Source of the DNA: Fratercula arctica
Lineage: Eukaryota > Chordata > Aves > Charadriiformes > Alcidae
Assembly (NCBI GenBank): GCA_947846985.1
Contig: CANTUZ010000005.1
Span: 11,216,001-11,280,000 of the forward strand
DNA: 64,000 bases
Direction: 5' to 3'
Below are positions 14,701 to 28,212 of this stretch, in pieces. The first letter of the stretch is position 1. Every line of letters begins with the position of its first letter. A program made the position numbers and the translations under genes. Under the pieces are notes generated by a model. The model was not told the DNA's origin. It made no database searches and was given only the letters and a program-made list of their open reading frames with translations.

Positions 14701-17700
14701 TTCCTCTAAACCACTCCACAACCTCCAAGGACAGGGAACGTGCCCCAGCATAACCCTCCCTAATCTCTAACAGGCAGAGGAACTCTGGGCTGCGAGAAAA
14801 GCACTGAGAAGTGCGAGGATCCCAAGGAAAGAAAAACAAGTGGGCAATCAGGAGCAGAACAGCAAGGAGACCACTGCTTGTACAAGAGAAAACACTGAAG
14901 AGCAATACGGTCCCAGATGCATGACACAGGGTGCCAGGCCTGGCCAAAGCCCGGTGAGGCCAGCGTCTCACGCCTGAATGAAGGATGGCAAACGTGAGAA
15001 CAGCTCAAGAGAGTTCTCCTGAATTCAAATAACTTGCAGCTCAGCAGTGTCCTGAGCCAGAAGCAGTGCCTCTGGATATAATATGGGATTTTTCTCCTGT
15101 CCATTTGCTTTCTGACCCTATGTAAGCATTTAGTTGCTTCTGTGTCTTACAAAGAGGTTCATAGCTGAACTAGATCTTGTATTGAGAATTTTCACATTTT
15201 GTTTGTTTTGACCCTCTCATCTAAACTTAAAATTACTGCAGAAGAAGCAGTGAGCAGCTGCTCCACGTTCACCTTCTCTGTGCAACTGGATTTTACGGAC
15301 TCAGCCCTATCCCCCTTGAGTCACCTCTTCTGGACTGAAGAGGTGCAATCCACTGAGTCACTGCCTGTGCTGAAGCTGTTCAGAGGCAAGTTCTTTAATC
15401 TTCCTTGTTACCCTCTGAATCTTTTCCAGATCTGTCGCTCTCCTTTTTGAGAGGAGGAACTGAAGTGCACAGAGTATGCAAGGCTGCCCTGGCTTTCAGA
15501 CCCAGTAAACTTCCTCAGTCCTACAGCACCAAGGAAAAGCCAGACTTCGCGAAAAAAAAATCCTGAGTGCTTTGTGCAGTGCTGCCACAAAGATTCTCAC
15601 TTCTATCACCTAGTAAAATTTAAGGCTAACAATCAAATAATTACTTGCCACTTTTATTTCCTCGCATTTTTTTGCTTACTTGCAAGTATAGGAACATCAG
15701 CATGGAGTGGGTTGTTTCAGTTTTTGAGATGTGTAGTCCTCTCACAATATCTTTTGATGTTTTCTGGACCTCCAGACATCCACAGACCACATGCTGAGTA
15801 ACACTGCTGTTCAGTGCTTTAACAAACAGCCAAACGGGAGTTAAGGGGACAAAACAAGTTTGACTCAATCTGCCTTCTACAGTACGACTAACTGCTCAGG
15901 AATTTTCTGTATATATTCAAAACCACTTACACATAATCTGATGCTCATTTCCCATGCTATAAATTCACATGTGTACGCTCAAGTGCGGTTCACTGTTTTG
16001 GACCTGAGGCATGAGAGAGATTAATGCTGCCTTGTGAGGATGCATCTTAATATAGAGGTAAACCCCAGAACCACGGGGTTCATAGCTGAACTAGCTATGA
16101 ACCCCCAGACAAAGCTCTCCGTGAGAGACATTGTGCCTGTGTTTTTAGGGCAAATACTAATAAACACCAACTATTTTCTCGTAGTAGCTGACCTATGTGC
16201 AATTTTTTATGACTCACTGAAAACTTGCAATAGCTGTAAGAAATGGTCAGTAAATTTAATCAAGACAAGAGTGGATCAGCAGTTGCACTGAAACTAAATG
16301 TTACAAACCTGAATGATAAATTGCATGAGATGCCCATAATGGAAGGCTTGGAGCTGTTGTTGCAAAGGATCATCCACGAAGACAGAATCACTGGACAAGA
16401 GACAAAGTCAATATCTTCCTATAGATTTAACCATTTTATTGCTTCTAACCAGCCCTGCCTAACTTTGTAGGTCATAAACTGGAAAAATTCTGATTGAAAG
16501 AATGAAAATTTCCCATTTGCTTGAATTTATTACTAACTGACATCACAATTCCAGCAATTCATAAATTTCCACACTGGTCAGCAAGCTATGACCTACAGGG
16601 AAAATGTTATGCTGACCTCACTGCAACAGCAATGCTAAAACTGAGAAGACACAGACTGATCAGTATTTTAGCAATCGTGTTTAGATGGATTCAACTAGTG
16701 GAAGAACTAGAATGATACTCAAAAGTAAATGTTGGAGTTGTGGAAAAGAAAATGATTGAGTCCATATGTTGTGGAAAAATACATGGGATAACAGCTCCTT
16801 GGGAGAAAGGCTGCAGAGACTAAATACGATACTTCAATCTCCATATCTAAAGATTATAAATATTTATTTTATATTATTTAGACTTGTCAGTAGATCTAAG
16901 GAAGCCGCAAAGAAACAAAGCTGTTTATACTGAGAGAAAGTCTGGTGAAAGAAAACAATCCAAACAAAATCCCAAAACTCTACAATGGAGGAATATGGCA
17001 ACATTTTAAGCATTTGATATCATGTAGTCCCTTGGAAACGTAAGAACTCTATTCTGCCTCAATCAGTAGCTCACCTAGTTTAAGACACTGTTTCTGTCAG
17101 TTAAGAGCTTTAGATATTCCAAATAAGCTTCAAAAACGTGACAGAGTAACTTGCCCACAGATATTCCCAGTTTGTAACATGAAGAATATGAGTTTATATT
17201 CCTTATAAAATGTTTATTTCTTCTAACATAGTTGCACGTTCTTACTATCCACATAAAAATCTGATCTTCCTTTGTATCTTGTGTGCTACACAGGCATAGC
17301 GCTGAAGGACCTGCATTTCCCAGGATTACCACTGGATCCTTTTTAAAGAAAATCTGCTTCCTTCCAGCTCTACAGTTCAGCAGCTAAGTCTGAAAGAGTG
17401 CCCCCAAAATATTTCTGTGCACATGTGACTTGTTTTCATTAATGACACAGGTTATTTCATTCTGCAGTTCCATTTTGCACCTACAGACCCAGTTTTACTG
17501 ACTTGGTGGTAATTAAAACCAATACCTGCTTCCCCCACCCCTTCCCTTTACTTAACTTCACACGTTAAATTCAATGGGATTACTCCTATGGAGCTATTCT
17601 GTTCTGTCTGTCCCAGAGGCACAAGAAGAGAAAACGGGTGAAGGTGCTCAGTCATGCCTGAACACCCTTTAGTCCATCTCCAGAGCACTGCAGGGAGTGG

Positions 17701-19184
17701 GAAGGAGACTATCAAGCCTTCCCACCCCAGGGAGCCACACAGCATCACTACTGCAGGTGCTTGATTCCAACTGCACCCTGACAACCATCAAGCCATAAAT
17801 AGGGATGATATTTCAAATGATAACACAGATGCATGCAGTAACAAAGTAGCCATCCCAAATGACAATTAATTAAACACCACTACCAGAATTGTCTTTGGGG
17901 ACTGAGGGACAGAACCATCCTCATGAGCTCCTGGATGTATGCGGGGAGGCTGGGAGGGGAACTGTAGCCCACTTGCCCCCAGCGAGCCAAATCCCAGAGG
18001 TACAGAGAGGGGGAGCACCCAGCTAAGTCGCCCTTAGCACGCCTGAGCCCAGCCTTCACTGCCGGGCTGAGCACCTTACTCCCCTTTCAGGAAGGCTTAT
18101 GCATGTTTAATTATAGGCATGTGCCAGAAGAGAGCTCAGCATTGAGTCTCCCCTTGTCTTGCCTAGTTATATTTGCAATACTTAATGTTCTGTAATTGAT
18201 TACATGCAATCTGTACCAGCTGTAGCTACAAGGTACTGCAGATTCACTTTGGATGTAGAGGCAGTAAAATCAGAAACGCTCAGGCCACCAGTGCAATTCA
18301 TTGAATACGTTTGGCAAGAGAGAAACAAAGAATTAGTGCACTGGAGACTAACCTTTCAGGAACAAGACAGGTTTACTCTGAGCATTAATTCTGAAAGGAA
18401 TGAGGTTGTGGTTTCAGTTCAGTCTTTAATAGTCTCCATCATAAAAGCACTACAGATAATATCCCATCATCAGTGATTTCTGATCAGGAGAGTCCAATAA
18501 GCAATTTTCCAGCACATACTGGAACTAAGCTCCTGCTGTAATCTGAAAAAACAAACAAAACAATGCTCCAGTCTACATATATCAACAGAAAACACAGGCA
18601 AAACAATTTAAATAGTTTGGCTGTCAAACCATTTGAGGGTCTAGCCACATCTTCCATTAAAATTAGCAGCCAAAACCTCCAGTTCTGCTTTGGAGCGCTC
18701 ACATTTAGGGTTTTCTTAGTGTGTACAAAACATCATCTTTTATTGTTGTTTAGCAGTGGCGACTCCCTCACTACCAGTCTTGATCCAGAAAAGTAAGAGT
18801 ATTACAATTTAATGCAAATTAGTTTTTTATCTGTTTTGTTGGAAAAACTGTTGGAAAAAAACAGTTTGAATTAAAATCAATTCATCGGGAAAGCTGAATT
18901 TTACATCCCTTCTTTAAAATTAGTGTATATGGTTATTATTAATTTCGGAATCACACCATGTGCTCTTTCCTACAGTAATTGCTAACTGAAGTCAACAGCA
19001 GTACTGTCATCCATTTTAATGGGCTGGGAGCACGCCATAAGACACAAAATAAAGACACTTCTTGTTTCAAAATGCTTAGGATGAAAACAAGAAAAACACA
19101 AGAGACGCACTGGGAAACCCAGAGGGATGAATGACTAGGAATTTAATTTCTCATTTATTGCTAATATTATTGTTGACTTGCTTG

Positions 19185-19210
19185 TTAATGTAATGTAGCA
19201 CTTACATTAA
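19185..19210. repeat. Perfect 9-bp inverted repeat, 8-base loop
   Basis: TTAATGTAA (19185-19193) and TTACATTAA (19202-19210) pair exactly. A short AT-rich hairpin; function unknown and chance is possible. Confidence 0.6.
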
Positions 19211-19629
19211 GGGATCTGTGTCAGAGTGACCCACTAATGATGATTTGTATCTGCTGCCAGGATAAGCGAACATAGAAGAGACTATTTCGGTGGTGTTCAG
19301 GGGCTATTTCCCTGTCATTTAGGGGATTTAAAGCTCTTAAGCAGTTACAGGCTTGTTTATTTTTTAATAATTAGAGCTGGTTGAATTGTAAGTCAAAGAA
19401 GACAGAGGCAGGATAAGGGGTCTCTGCTATCTATAGTGCAATCACAGCACAAAGGAGAAAGCAGGAGCTACAGGGCTGCTTTTCCTCCCCTCACCAGGTG
19501 GGGAGAGTGGAAGTGCCTCCTAATTTTCTTGGGCAATGCCCCAGCCAGCACAGCTATGTCCCTCTGCAGGTAAAGGCAACTCCTCATCACCAAAGTAAAA
19601 TGAAGGACAGGATTTCCTAAGCCACAGCT

Positions 19630-19644
19630 CTGTGTGTGTGTGTG
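19630..19644 (+). repeat. (TG)n microsatellite
   Basis: About seven TG units. Confidence 0.85.
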
Positions 19645-20288
19645 ACTGGTGTTTATTCCTCATGCAGGACTGACCAGACCTCCCTGCTGCACTTTTTCTG
19701 TGCAGCTGCGTTAGGCACTGTTACTAGCTGTGTACTCAGCCTCGTGCTCACAAAGCAACCGAAACAGTCTGCTGGAACTGAGCTGTCACAGGAGCACATC
19801 CTGGAGCAAGAAGCTCCCTGCTCATAAATACCGTTTTTGCGCCATGCTGACACATCATCTTGGCTTCCAGGTTAGCATGGCCAGCGCTGAGCAGCCCTGG
19901 CAGCAGATCAAGGGTGGCTGCGGAAGGGGCTGTGGGGGAAGAGGAGGGAGAAACCTCAACTTTGCATAACTAAACTGGACCCAAAATTGGATCTAGTGAA
20001 GCCGTAACTATCTAGCAAAAAAAGCCCTACAGCGGACACACCTTGTCTACAGAACAAGCATCAGGCAGTGGCAAATGCCCTCTTTTGCCAGAACACCCTG
20101 TCTTCCCTGCGGAGGGCTCATCAGCACAGCTGTACTAGCAAACCTCTCCTCGCGTACACAAGCCTAAAAGAGACATAGGGATACACCTCCAGCCCAAGCT
20201 GTGCAAAATACCTTCCACCAAATTTATCCTTTATTAGGGGTCACTGATCATGATTGCATAATCAAAAGCACAAGGTGAATACATACTT

Positions 20289-21648
20289 AGAATCACAGAA
20301 TCATAGAATCTTCATGGTTGGAAAAGACCTTTGAGATCATCGAGTCCAACCATACACACACACAAAAAAAAAAACACCCTACAATCTCTGCCACTAGAGC
20401 ATGCCCTGAAGTGCCAAATCTACACATTTCTTAAACACCTCTAGGGATGGTGACTCAACCACTTCCCTGGGCAGGCTGTTCCAGTGCCTGACCACTCCTT
20501 CAGTAAAGTAATTCATCCTAATAGCTAATCTAAACCTCCCCTGCCGCAGCTTCAGACCATTTCCTCTGGTCCTGTCATTAGTCACCTGGGAGAAGAGGCC
20601 AACACCCACCTCTCTACACCCTCCTTTCAGGTAGTTGTAGAGGGCAATGAGGGCTCCCCTCAGCCTCCTCTTCTCCAAACTAAACATGCCCAGCTCCCTC
20701 AGCCTCTCCTCATGTGACTTGGTCTCCAGACCCCTCACCAGCTTGGTAGCTCTCCTCTGGACACGCTCCAGCACTTCAATGTCCCTCTTGTACAGAGGGG
20801 CCCAGAACTGAACACAGTACTCGAGGTGAGGCCTCACCAGTGCCGAGTACAGAGGCACGATCACTTCCCTACTCCTGCTGGCCTCACTATTCCTGATACA
20901 AGCCAGAAGGCTGTTGGCCTTCTTGGCCACCTGGGCACACTGCTGGCTCATGTTAAGCTGGTTGTCCACCAGCACCCCCAGGTCCTTTTCTGCTGGGCAG
21001 CTTTCTAGCCACTCTTCCCCAAGCCTGTAGCGTTGCTTGGGGTTGTTGTGACTGAAATGCAGGACCCGGCACTTGGCCTTATTAAACCTCATACAATTGG
21101 CCTTGGCCCATCAATCCAGGCTGTCCAGGTCCCTCTCTAGAGCCTTCCTACCCTCAAGCAGATCAACACTCCCACCTAGTTTGGTGTCATCTGCAAACTT
21201 ACTGAGGGTGCACTCAATCCCCTCATCCAGATAAAGATATTAAACAAAACTGGCCCCAAAACTGAGCCCTGAGGGACACCACTGGTGACCAGCCGCCATG
21301 AAGGCTTCACCCCATTAATCACAACTCTCTGGGCACGGCCATCCAGCCAGTTTTTTACCCAGCGAAGAGTACACTTGCCTATGCCATGATTCGCCAGCTT
21401 CTCCAGGAGAATGCTGTGGGGGACGGTGTCAAAGGCCTTACCAAAGTCCAGACAGACAACATCCACAGCCTTCCCCGCATCCAGAAGGCGGGTCACATGG
21501 TCATAGAAAGAGATCAGGTTGGTTAAGCAGGACCTCCCTTTCCTAAACTCGTGCTGGCTGGCCCTGATCCCTTGGCTGCCCTGCACTTGCCGTGAGAGCT
21601 CACTCAAGATGATCCTCTCCATGATCTTTCCTGGTACTGAGGTCAGGA
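20289..21648 (-). mobile_element. CR1 non-LTR retrotransposon, 5'-truncated, coding frame broken
   Basis: This is the 3' part of an avian CR1 LINE, read on the minus strand. It encodes part of the reverse transcriptase, with motifs [11 protein letters not shown] (catalytic Asp region) and [15 protein letters not shown] (motif B). The C-terminal region follows ([12 protein letters not shown] and the [18 protein letters not shown] stretch), ending at a TAG at 20396-20394. The 3' UTR runs through the GGTTGGAAAAGACC block to the terminal GATTCTATGATTCTGTGATTCT repeats at 20290-20310. There is no poly-A tail, as is typical of CR1. Endonuclease and ORF1 regions are missing, the usual result of incomplete reverse transcription. 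It is a dead copy (see the pseudogene entry). The bird-type 3' end is the best evidence for the host class. Confidence 0.95.
20394..21622 (-). pseudogene. CR1 reverse transcriptase remnant with frameshift and nonsense codon
   Basis: Two lesions are visible. Near 21229-21230 the frame is lost just after the PVLFNIFI segment, consistent with loss of about 7 bp; the expected flanks carry a short ATC repeat, as in a microhomology deletion. As a result the FADD-type catalytic motif of the palm domain is out of frame. The second lesion is a TGA at 21113-21111, just upstream of the MRFNKAKC segment, where related CR1 copies as I recall have Arg; a CGA to TGA CpG transition would explain it. From 21092 to 20394 the frame is open for 232 codons, so damage is limited and the copy is not extremely old. 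Confidence 0.9.
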
Positions 21649-22307
21649 AACGTCAACTTGTAAGACAAGGAAAAACCAGCTGCTTGTAATGGCAGGCATG
21701 GACAGATGCACAGGGGAGACTGCCCTCATACCAGTTTGGTTTGGTTTTGTCTGGTTGCTTTTCAAAACGGTATACTTACTTTTCCGCCTAGGAAACTGGT
21801 GTCGCTTATGAAATTTGTAACCCTTTACTACACCGAGCATCCATGGACACAAGCGTCCAAGCAGAATAGGCTGATTAAAATAGGCAGAACACAATTAAAA
21901 ATATTTGAGCGGCAACTAAACAACTGCCGCTTTTAATCATGGGACATGTTTGTATTTGTGCAAGTGGGTGTAAAATTCTGTTATTAAGGCAAAGCAGTGG
22001 GGAACCAAGCCCGTGGCTCACACTGCGACGGCAATCACGTTATCCTGTCTCCCATCCCTGGCCTCCACTATGTCTATGAGAGCCAATACCAGCAATAAAT
22101 CAATAACTCTCTACTCTTCACATCTGGGTGTTTGTTTGTTTTTAAATCGGGATCATACAGAAGTCCCCACATATCTATAGCAAACACTGGAAGGAGAACT
22201 GGGCAACAGATATTATCCAGGCCCTTGCAAAGCAGATGCAAACCAACAGCGTTTCTTGTCGTTCTTTCCTTAACTGGGCTGGTGCTTTATCCACTCCATC
22301 TATGACT

Positions 22308-22435
22308 ATTTAGACTGCAGGCTCTTCAGGCCAGGGACCACCTACTGTGTGCTTGTTTCTACAGTCTCCGGAACAAGGCTTCCATTTTTGCTGGTTCTCC
22401 CTAGGCTAGACCATAATAAATATGATTATTTTAAC
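22308..22435 (+). repeat. Ancient L2/L3-like (CR1-clade) LINE 3' end
   Basis: The string GACTGCAGGCTCTTCAGGCCAGGGACCACCTACTGTGTGC... then CTACAGTCTCC and an AATAAATATGATTATT tail follows the layout of a widespread amniote LINE 3' end: GACTGTAAGCTC, GCAGGGAC, TGTACAGCGCCTAGCAC, GTAATAC, AATAATAA. The copy is highly diverged. The family name is from memory and may be a related CR1-clade family. Confidence 0.6.
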
Positions 22436-22671
22436 AATAACACACATTAATAATCGTTAATGCATTGCTTGAATTTTCCTTTGAAATGCAATCTGTGCTC
22501 TCCTCCCTCTCAGCAGTTTAATCGCTGGCTGAACTTTTCTCAGTTAACTGAAAGTGCCATAGGTAAGATTTTTTCCATTATCAGCACTTTTAATCTTTGA
22601 GTAATTTAAAGCAAATACATCTTTCTCTGTGACTGCAAATGAGCCCAGCTGTTGGGGGTTTTCTCTGTGGG

Positions 22672-22706
22672 TTTTTTTTTTTTGTTTTTGGGTGTTGTTT
22701 TTTTTT
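22672..22706 (+). repeat. T-rich tract
   Basis: Runs of 12 and 9 T separated by GTTTTTGGGTGTTG. Confidence 0.85.
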
Positions 22707-23549
22707 ACTTTTCTGAACTTTTAAGTTATTTTCTAACAGCAACCTGTCCTGGCAGCAGTAGCGCAGACATGACATAATGCTGGCTGTTAATGGCTACCTA
22801 ACCCTGACTGTCAGCTGTCCCCATTTCAATGAGTGCTCTCTTGTGCCTACCAAATTCACCGTGCTCCCGGGATGGGCCAAACTCACAGCTCTGTAGAAGA
22901 TAACCAGCTCCTTTCAAAGTCCATGTCTTCCTGCACTCAGAAACAGGGCTCTACCTCATTTAAGCACACCAAGCTGTCTGCTCTTCCACAGGCATCTTCA
23001 AGTTCCTGGAGCTGTGGGAGGCCACACCATTCTCAGCTTTCCAGCACGTCGCTGTGGGAGCAGGACCATGCCGGCAGCACTGAAAACTGTGTGGGGGCAT
23101 TGGGGGGGTGCCGGGGAACAGCTGCCTGGCACAGAGCTATCACCTTTCTGGGCAGGCATCTGCCGGCCAGAAAAATCTGTGTAAATGTTATGAACTTCAC
23201 TGGCATGCTGAGGAGAGTCAACCAACGCCACCCTGGCCCTGAAAATAACCTTGCTCCCAGGGCTGCTGGTTGGTGTCCAGCTCCCGCGTGCCTGTGAAAG
23301 AGCACAGTGGTGTCACAGGGCTGCCTGGGTCATGTCCACATGCTCCCACCGCAGCTGTGCTCACAGGGCACGAGGCTCTGCCATGCCCATCTGTGCCAGC
23401 TATACACTGGAAGGAGAAAAGTCCAGTCCCCTCAAGAAGAAAAAAATCCAGCATTTCAGCTGGCTGTTTAGGTTTTAAGGAACTATCTTCCTCACACAAA
23501 GAACTCCTCTCATCTTACTCCCCATCAAACACAATTATGTATCAGAGTG

Positions 23550-23668
23550 GTACATATGACAGAGGGACTGAGGGGCCCCATCACGGACCAAAACCCCACT
23601 GTGCTAAGCACTGTAAAAATACAGAGCATAGAGATGATCCTTTCCCCAAAGAGCTTACATCTAAGCAT
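23550..23668 (-). repeat. Ancient L2/L3-like LINE 3' end
   Basis: On the minus strand it reads AGATGTAAGCTCTTTGGGGA, then CTGTATTTTTACAGTGCTTAGCACAGTGGGG. This is the same consensus as the copy at 22308-22435, in opposite orientation and better preserved. Confidence 0.7.
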
Positions 23669-24499
23669 AAAATGGAAAAATCTCATTATTGACAGATTAA
23701 TGACAATCTGTCAGAGCAACCATTACTATTAGGAGTGTCCCGTGCAGAAAAGTAGTACAGGGCCCTTATAATTAGCTAAGGATAGCTAATCTGATGTGAA
23801 AATTGAACAGTTAAAATGAAGGACTCACCTCCATGCTAATATTACATTGAAAATGGTCAGTGTGATACGAGCACACAGGAACATTTTAAACAGAACATGC
23901 AGATGGGTAGCTCCCAAGGAAGAGGCCAATAAGTGGATTTCTTTCGTGAACTTCATAAAAACATGTAACATATATGTCCTTAGAACTGGTGTTTTTAAAT
24001 AACATCTGTGGATTTTCCTCTTTCAGCCCAGTTTACTGAGTTAGTTTTCATACTAATGCTACAAAAATAATAAGTCACTGACAGGCTATGGGTTGGGGTT
24101 TTTTGCATATTAGTGCTACCTTACATATATTTGTGAAAAGAAGATTTTCCTCAAAATAGTACTTCTTTTGCTTGATCATCTAGAATTCAGTTATTAAATA
24201 CTGGCCAAACACAGTGCTAAACTTCCTTAGTCACCCAGTTTTCATAATTATAAGAAGTTAGTACAGAAAAGGTCTTAAGTACTTGTTCTGCATGTACAAA
24301 TTGCGTCCACACACAGGGCTTGCAACAACCTAAGGAGAATTTCACACTACTTTCGTTCAAGTCTCACAGTTTCTGTCTGCAATGGAGAAGCCTTTTTTAT
24401 ATTCAATACAATATTTGACAGTGTCGGCATGTAGACGATATCTAAGTCAAGAAAGACAACTAGAAGGAGCTTGAGGAAAAAAGATCTTACATCCTTACG

Positions 24500-24575
24500 T
24501 GCTGTAAATGAGCACGCACTCATGCATGCCAGTGAAAATCACGCTGATTTACACGATGTGAGCATCTGGCTCGTT
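24500..24575. repeat. Palindromic repeat relative
   Basis: GTAAATGAGCACGC at the left and CACGCTGATTTACACGATGTGAGCATCTGGCTC at the right. The right half follows GCTGATTTACACCAGCTGAGGATCTGGCCC, a common old amniote repeat arm. Left-arm pairing is weak. Confidence 0.45.
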
Positions 24576-26260
24576 TCCAAGGGTAAGGACTTACCGCCCA
24601 AGGGCAAAAAATGGCCCATGACGTTATTTCACATGGGCACACATGATTGGGAAATTATTATTTTCCAATTATTACTGCATTATTACTGGGTAACTCCCAC
24701 GTGGCTTCGCCCACCCTCAGGATTCTGACCTCAACTTCAAATGAAATTATTCAGACCAAAATTACCTTGGCCATAAAAACGTTCAGGTGCTCAGCTAGGG
24801 CCCAAAGCACTACTGTTGTACTATCAATGTCTAACCTGAGCATCAGGACTTCTGAACTTTCACACATTTCTTGTGAACAGTCTTGCTATTTACTTCTGTT
24901 ACATGATCACCAGGATACACACAGTGCTTAGGTACAATCCTGCAGTCCTGACATTAAAAAACACCGCAACCACACAACATGCAGTTTCAATACTGCATTA
25001 AGCCCTTCATTACAGACTTGTAAAAGGTGTCTAAAAGCAAACGTCTCAGCAGCAAGCAAACTCTTTTGTACTGAAATGCAAAATATATGCATTTTCAGTA
25101 GTTCAACAAAAACAAGACAGTTGTTCCAAAGTGCTTGCCAATCAACTGGATGAAACGAGTGTGCTAAATATGAGAAGAGCGAGCTTCTGAGCTTTCTGCT
25201 TTCTGAAACTGAAAGCCTATGACAGAACATAAACAGGGCAGTTCTACTTCTCTGAAGTTAAGATTTGTCAAATTTTGAAATGACAGCCATTGCTACTTAA
25301 AGAAATCTATTTATGGCTTATGTACTGCTTTAAGAAACTTCCACAGATGAAGGAGAAACTGTTCCAGACTTCATACAGTTAATGTATTATACCAGAAAAT
25401 GCCTATTTTTGATGTTTTGCATTGACACACACTGATATACATTATGCCATTTGAAAAAATGGCAGCTTTGTCTGTACATAATAACTACAAGGCGTGGGTA
25501 AGAAACAGCTAAAGCATAAAACCCTAAGGACAAGGCTTCATTGTAAGCATTAAATAATTATTACAATGTAAAATTAGTCAGAGTAATATCTCTGTTTTAC
25601 TTCAAGCAATGTGAGGTCTGATCCAGAGCTGAATTGAGTTAAACTCTAGTTACGATGTCATTTCACACTGTATTTTTTGCTTATAATTAAAGGGCAAAAT
25701 CCATTTTATTTTTTAAACCAACCAGTTTCATATATTAAATCAAACTTCTGATAATAATTAGTTTTAGACTTAAACTTGCCCTAGTTTTATTTGTAAGTGT
25801 ATCTGAATTTGTTTCTTCTTATGTAAATAGCTCTTTGCCAGAAGGAATTGACTACGCAGGGGGGAAACGGTGGGATTTCTGTCTGGTTTCCCCCAAAAGT
25901 GACAAATAGATATTATTAGGAATTTTGAAATTAATAATTTTGAGAGGAAAATAATGTTTTTTAACTACCATTATAAATTTTACACAATAGACGCAACATA
26001 GGGTCTTGCAGCTGGCACTATACTTTCAAATAATGCCTACATTTAAATTCAGTCAGCTTTGGTATTTGCCAAAAGAAACCTGGTACATAAATTCTCCTTG
26101 GTAGAGGAGCTGTGGAAATGATTCATAAAAAATGCTGCATTAAACTGAATGTTAGCATTAAGAAACCTGTTACATACCTATCTGATTATTATTTATATTG
26201 AGTAGCAGCCTCCATTTCAAATCCAGGAGCAGAACCTTGCTGTGCTGGATTTTTAAAAAA

Positions 26261-26282
26261 TGAATAAATAAATGAATAAATA
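26261..26282 (+). repeat. (AATA)n simple repeat
   Basis: Repeated TGAATAAATAAA units. Confidence 0.8.
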
Positions 26283-28176
26283 CACTGCAGCAGGTCCAAT
26301 TGGCAGGGCCAGCAGGGCTAATTGCCTCCTACTTCTGCCACGGCTATAGAACAAAAAAGCCCACACCAGAAAACATGGCAAAAAAATCCTGTGGTGGTCT
26401 GTCATGTGTGGCCCATCGCCCAAAGCCTCTACTGAAGGGTCTTCCCCTCCTGCAGTACAGGTCTTTTCCTTGAGGAGAGGAAAGACTTTTTTTTTCCTGG
26501 AGTGTATGCAGATCCAAACCGACGACAGCTGAAATATATGTCATTCTAATGGGTTCTGTCATAACTGGGCAAAACACAGCAATGTTAGAAAGCATTTATC
26601 AAAGATATGACAGGGCTTTCAAATTACGCTGCCTTTCAACTCACTGCTTAATAAAAATGTGCGAAGTGATAGAACATTTTACCTCGTCAACATCACTAGC
26701 AGCAATAAAGTTATTTTCTTTGGGAGCAGCTATTTAAAAGTAACTTTACTGAACTTCAGAGTCATAATTATAGAAACTACAGTTGAGGGATTTAAAAAAA
26801 ACCCCAACACCTGTGTGAAAACGTAATTATATAAACCTATTATCTTTAAAAAAACATATCAGGTCTAATAAAGTTGCTTGCTTTCCTTTCCCAAGATGAG
26901 CAAAAATTCCCTTGTTCACATCAGTCCTTCTGCAGCTCCTGTGACAGGGGAGTCTGGCCTGAGCAAGGGCTGCAGTCCGGGCTCCCGACGCCTCTGCCGC
27001 ACTGCTGCCACTTCAAAGAAAATTCAGCTGCATAGACTTGGATGGTACTCCATGGTTCTTACATGCTACCTTAATACAAATAAGAGTAAAAAATATATTA
27101 CTATAACTTTTCAAAAGCTTGCTATGAGGACCAGCCCTTATACCCTCATCAGTCAAGAGAAGCTTTTGCATTGATTCGAGTGGGGTCAGGAGGATCAGAG
27201 AAGCTCACGTCTTACTGAAGATACTGATGAGTTTCCACTAATCTCAGCTACAAAAACAAGGCCCCATCTTATGTCACCCTTCAAGCACACACCAAACATC
27301 GCTCGGTTTTTACACATACACAAGAAACCTCCTTTAAATTTCAGATTTCAATGAAACCAGGAGTTCACCAACAATGTTTAATTTTGATAGACTGCAGTTC
27401 AGTGAAGTATGCAAGAACACGTCTAGTGTTAGTTGCTTGGAAGTTTTCTGTCTGTCTTTTGGGATGTGAAGTGTCCTCAGCTACAAGCCGGTACATAGCA
27501 GTTATTTGTAAAGCTCTGGTTACTGAGGTGGCACAGCAACTTGCTGTAAGCATCTCTGACAGGCAGGTCCTTTTTAGTTCTTGCCTGTTTATGGATTTAG
27601 AGGTCTAGATTTAAGCAATCAGTTTTGTATATTTTGCCTTTTGAGTCTGAATCTGGCTGTTATCACAAATATTCACTGTGACTTAAAGTGTTAAGAAATA
27701 TAGCACATAAAAAAATCTGTATATTAAGTTTTTATATATGAAGGACTCCACTGCTTACAAATACACTTACATTTCTTTACCTAGTAACTTTGTGCATTAT
27801 GGACATCTTTCCCTCTGTCTGTTTAGTACCAACCTAGAGTCACGAACCCTAACACCAAATTTCCATTGCTTAATCTCCAAATGCTTTGCATTTCTGTCAT
27901 GGCCATTTCACTCCCTGTCCTCTACTTACAGCACAGAAACAGAGCCAAAATCCAAATTCACCTCAGTTTCTGAAATTTTCTTCTCAGGTTCCCCATTTCT
28001 TTATTTCTACAGTGGATTTTTTCAGCTTGTTCCTATGTTCCACACCTGACAGAGCAGCCATTCCTGCTTAACCCACCCTGACTTCTTCTGTTCTCCCCTG
28101 GGTACCAGCCCCTCCTGTCCCAGCCTCACCACCCTCACAGACCTGGGGATTCGCTTTTTGTCTCACCTCATCACCG

Positions 28177-28212
28177 CAGCCTCCACCACAGTCTCAGCCT
28201 CCACCACAGTTT
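28177..28212 (+). repeat. Tandem duplication, 18-bp unit x2
   Basis: CAGCCTCCACCACAGTCT is followed by CAGCCTCCACCACAGTTT, with only one mismatch. Confidence 0.85.

Larger units (their letters stand above)
1..20288. other. Probable TEAD1 intron, distal part
   Basis: AT-rich, stop-dense DNA with two CR1 stubs, a G-rich tract and small simple repeats, listed separately. No coding exon of any recognised family was seen. Assignment to the TEAD1 intron rests on the minus-strand exon at 46 kb and the known large size of this intron in other vertebrates. Confidence 0.5.

Noticed and set aside
22833..23692. Overlapping 154- and 140-codon plus-strand frames
   Set aside because: No resemblance to any family I know, and the second runs into an ancient LINE fragment on the opposite strand.
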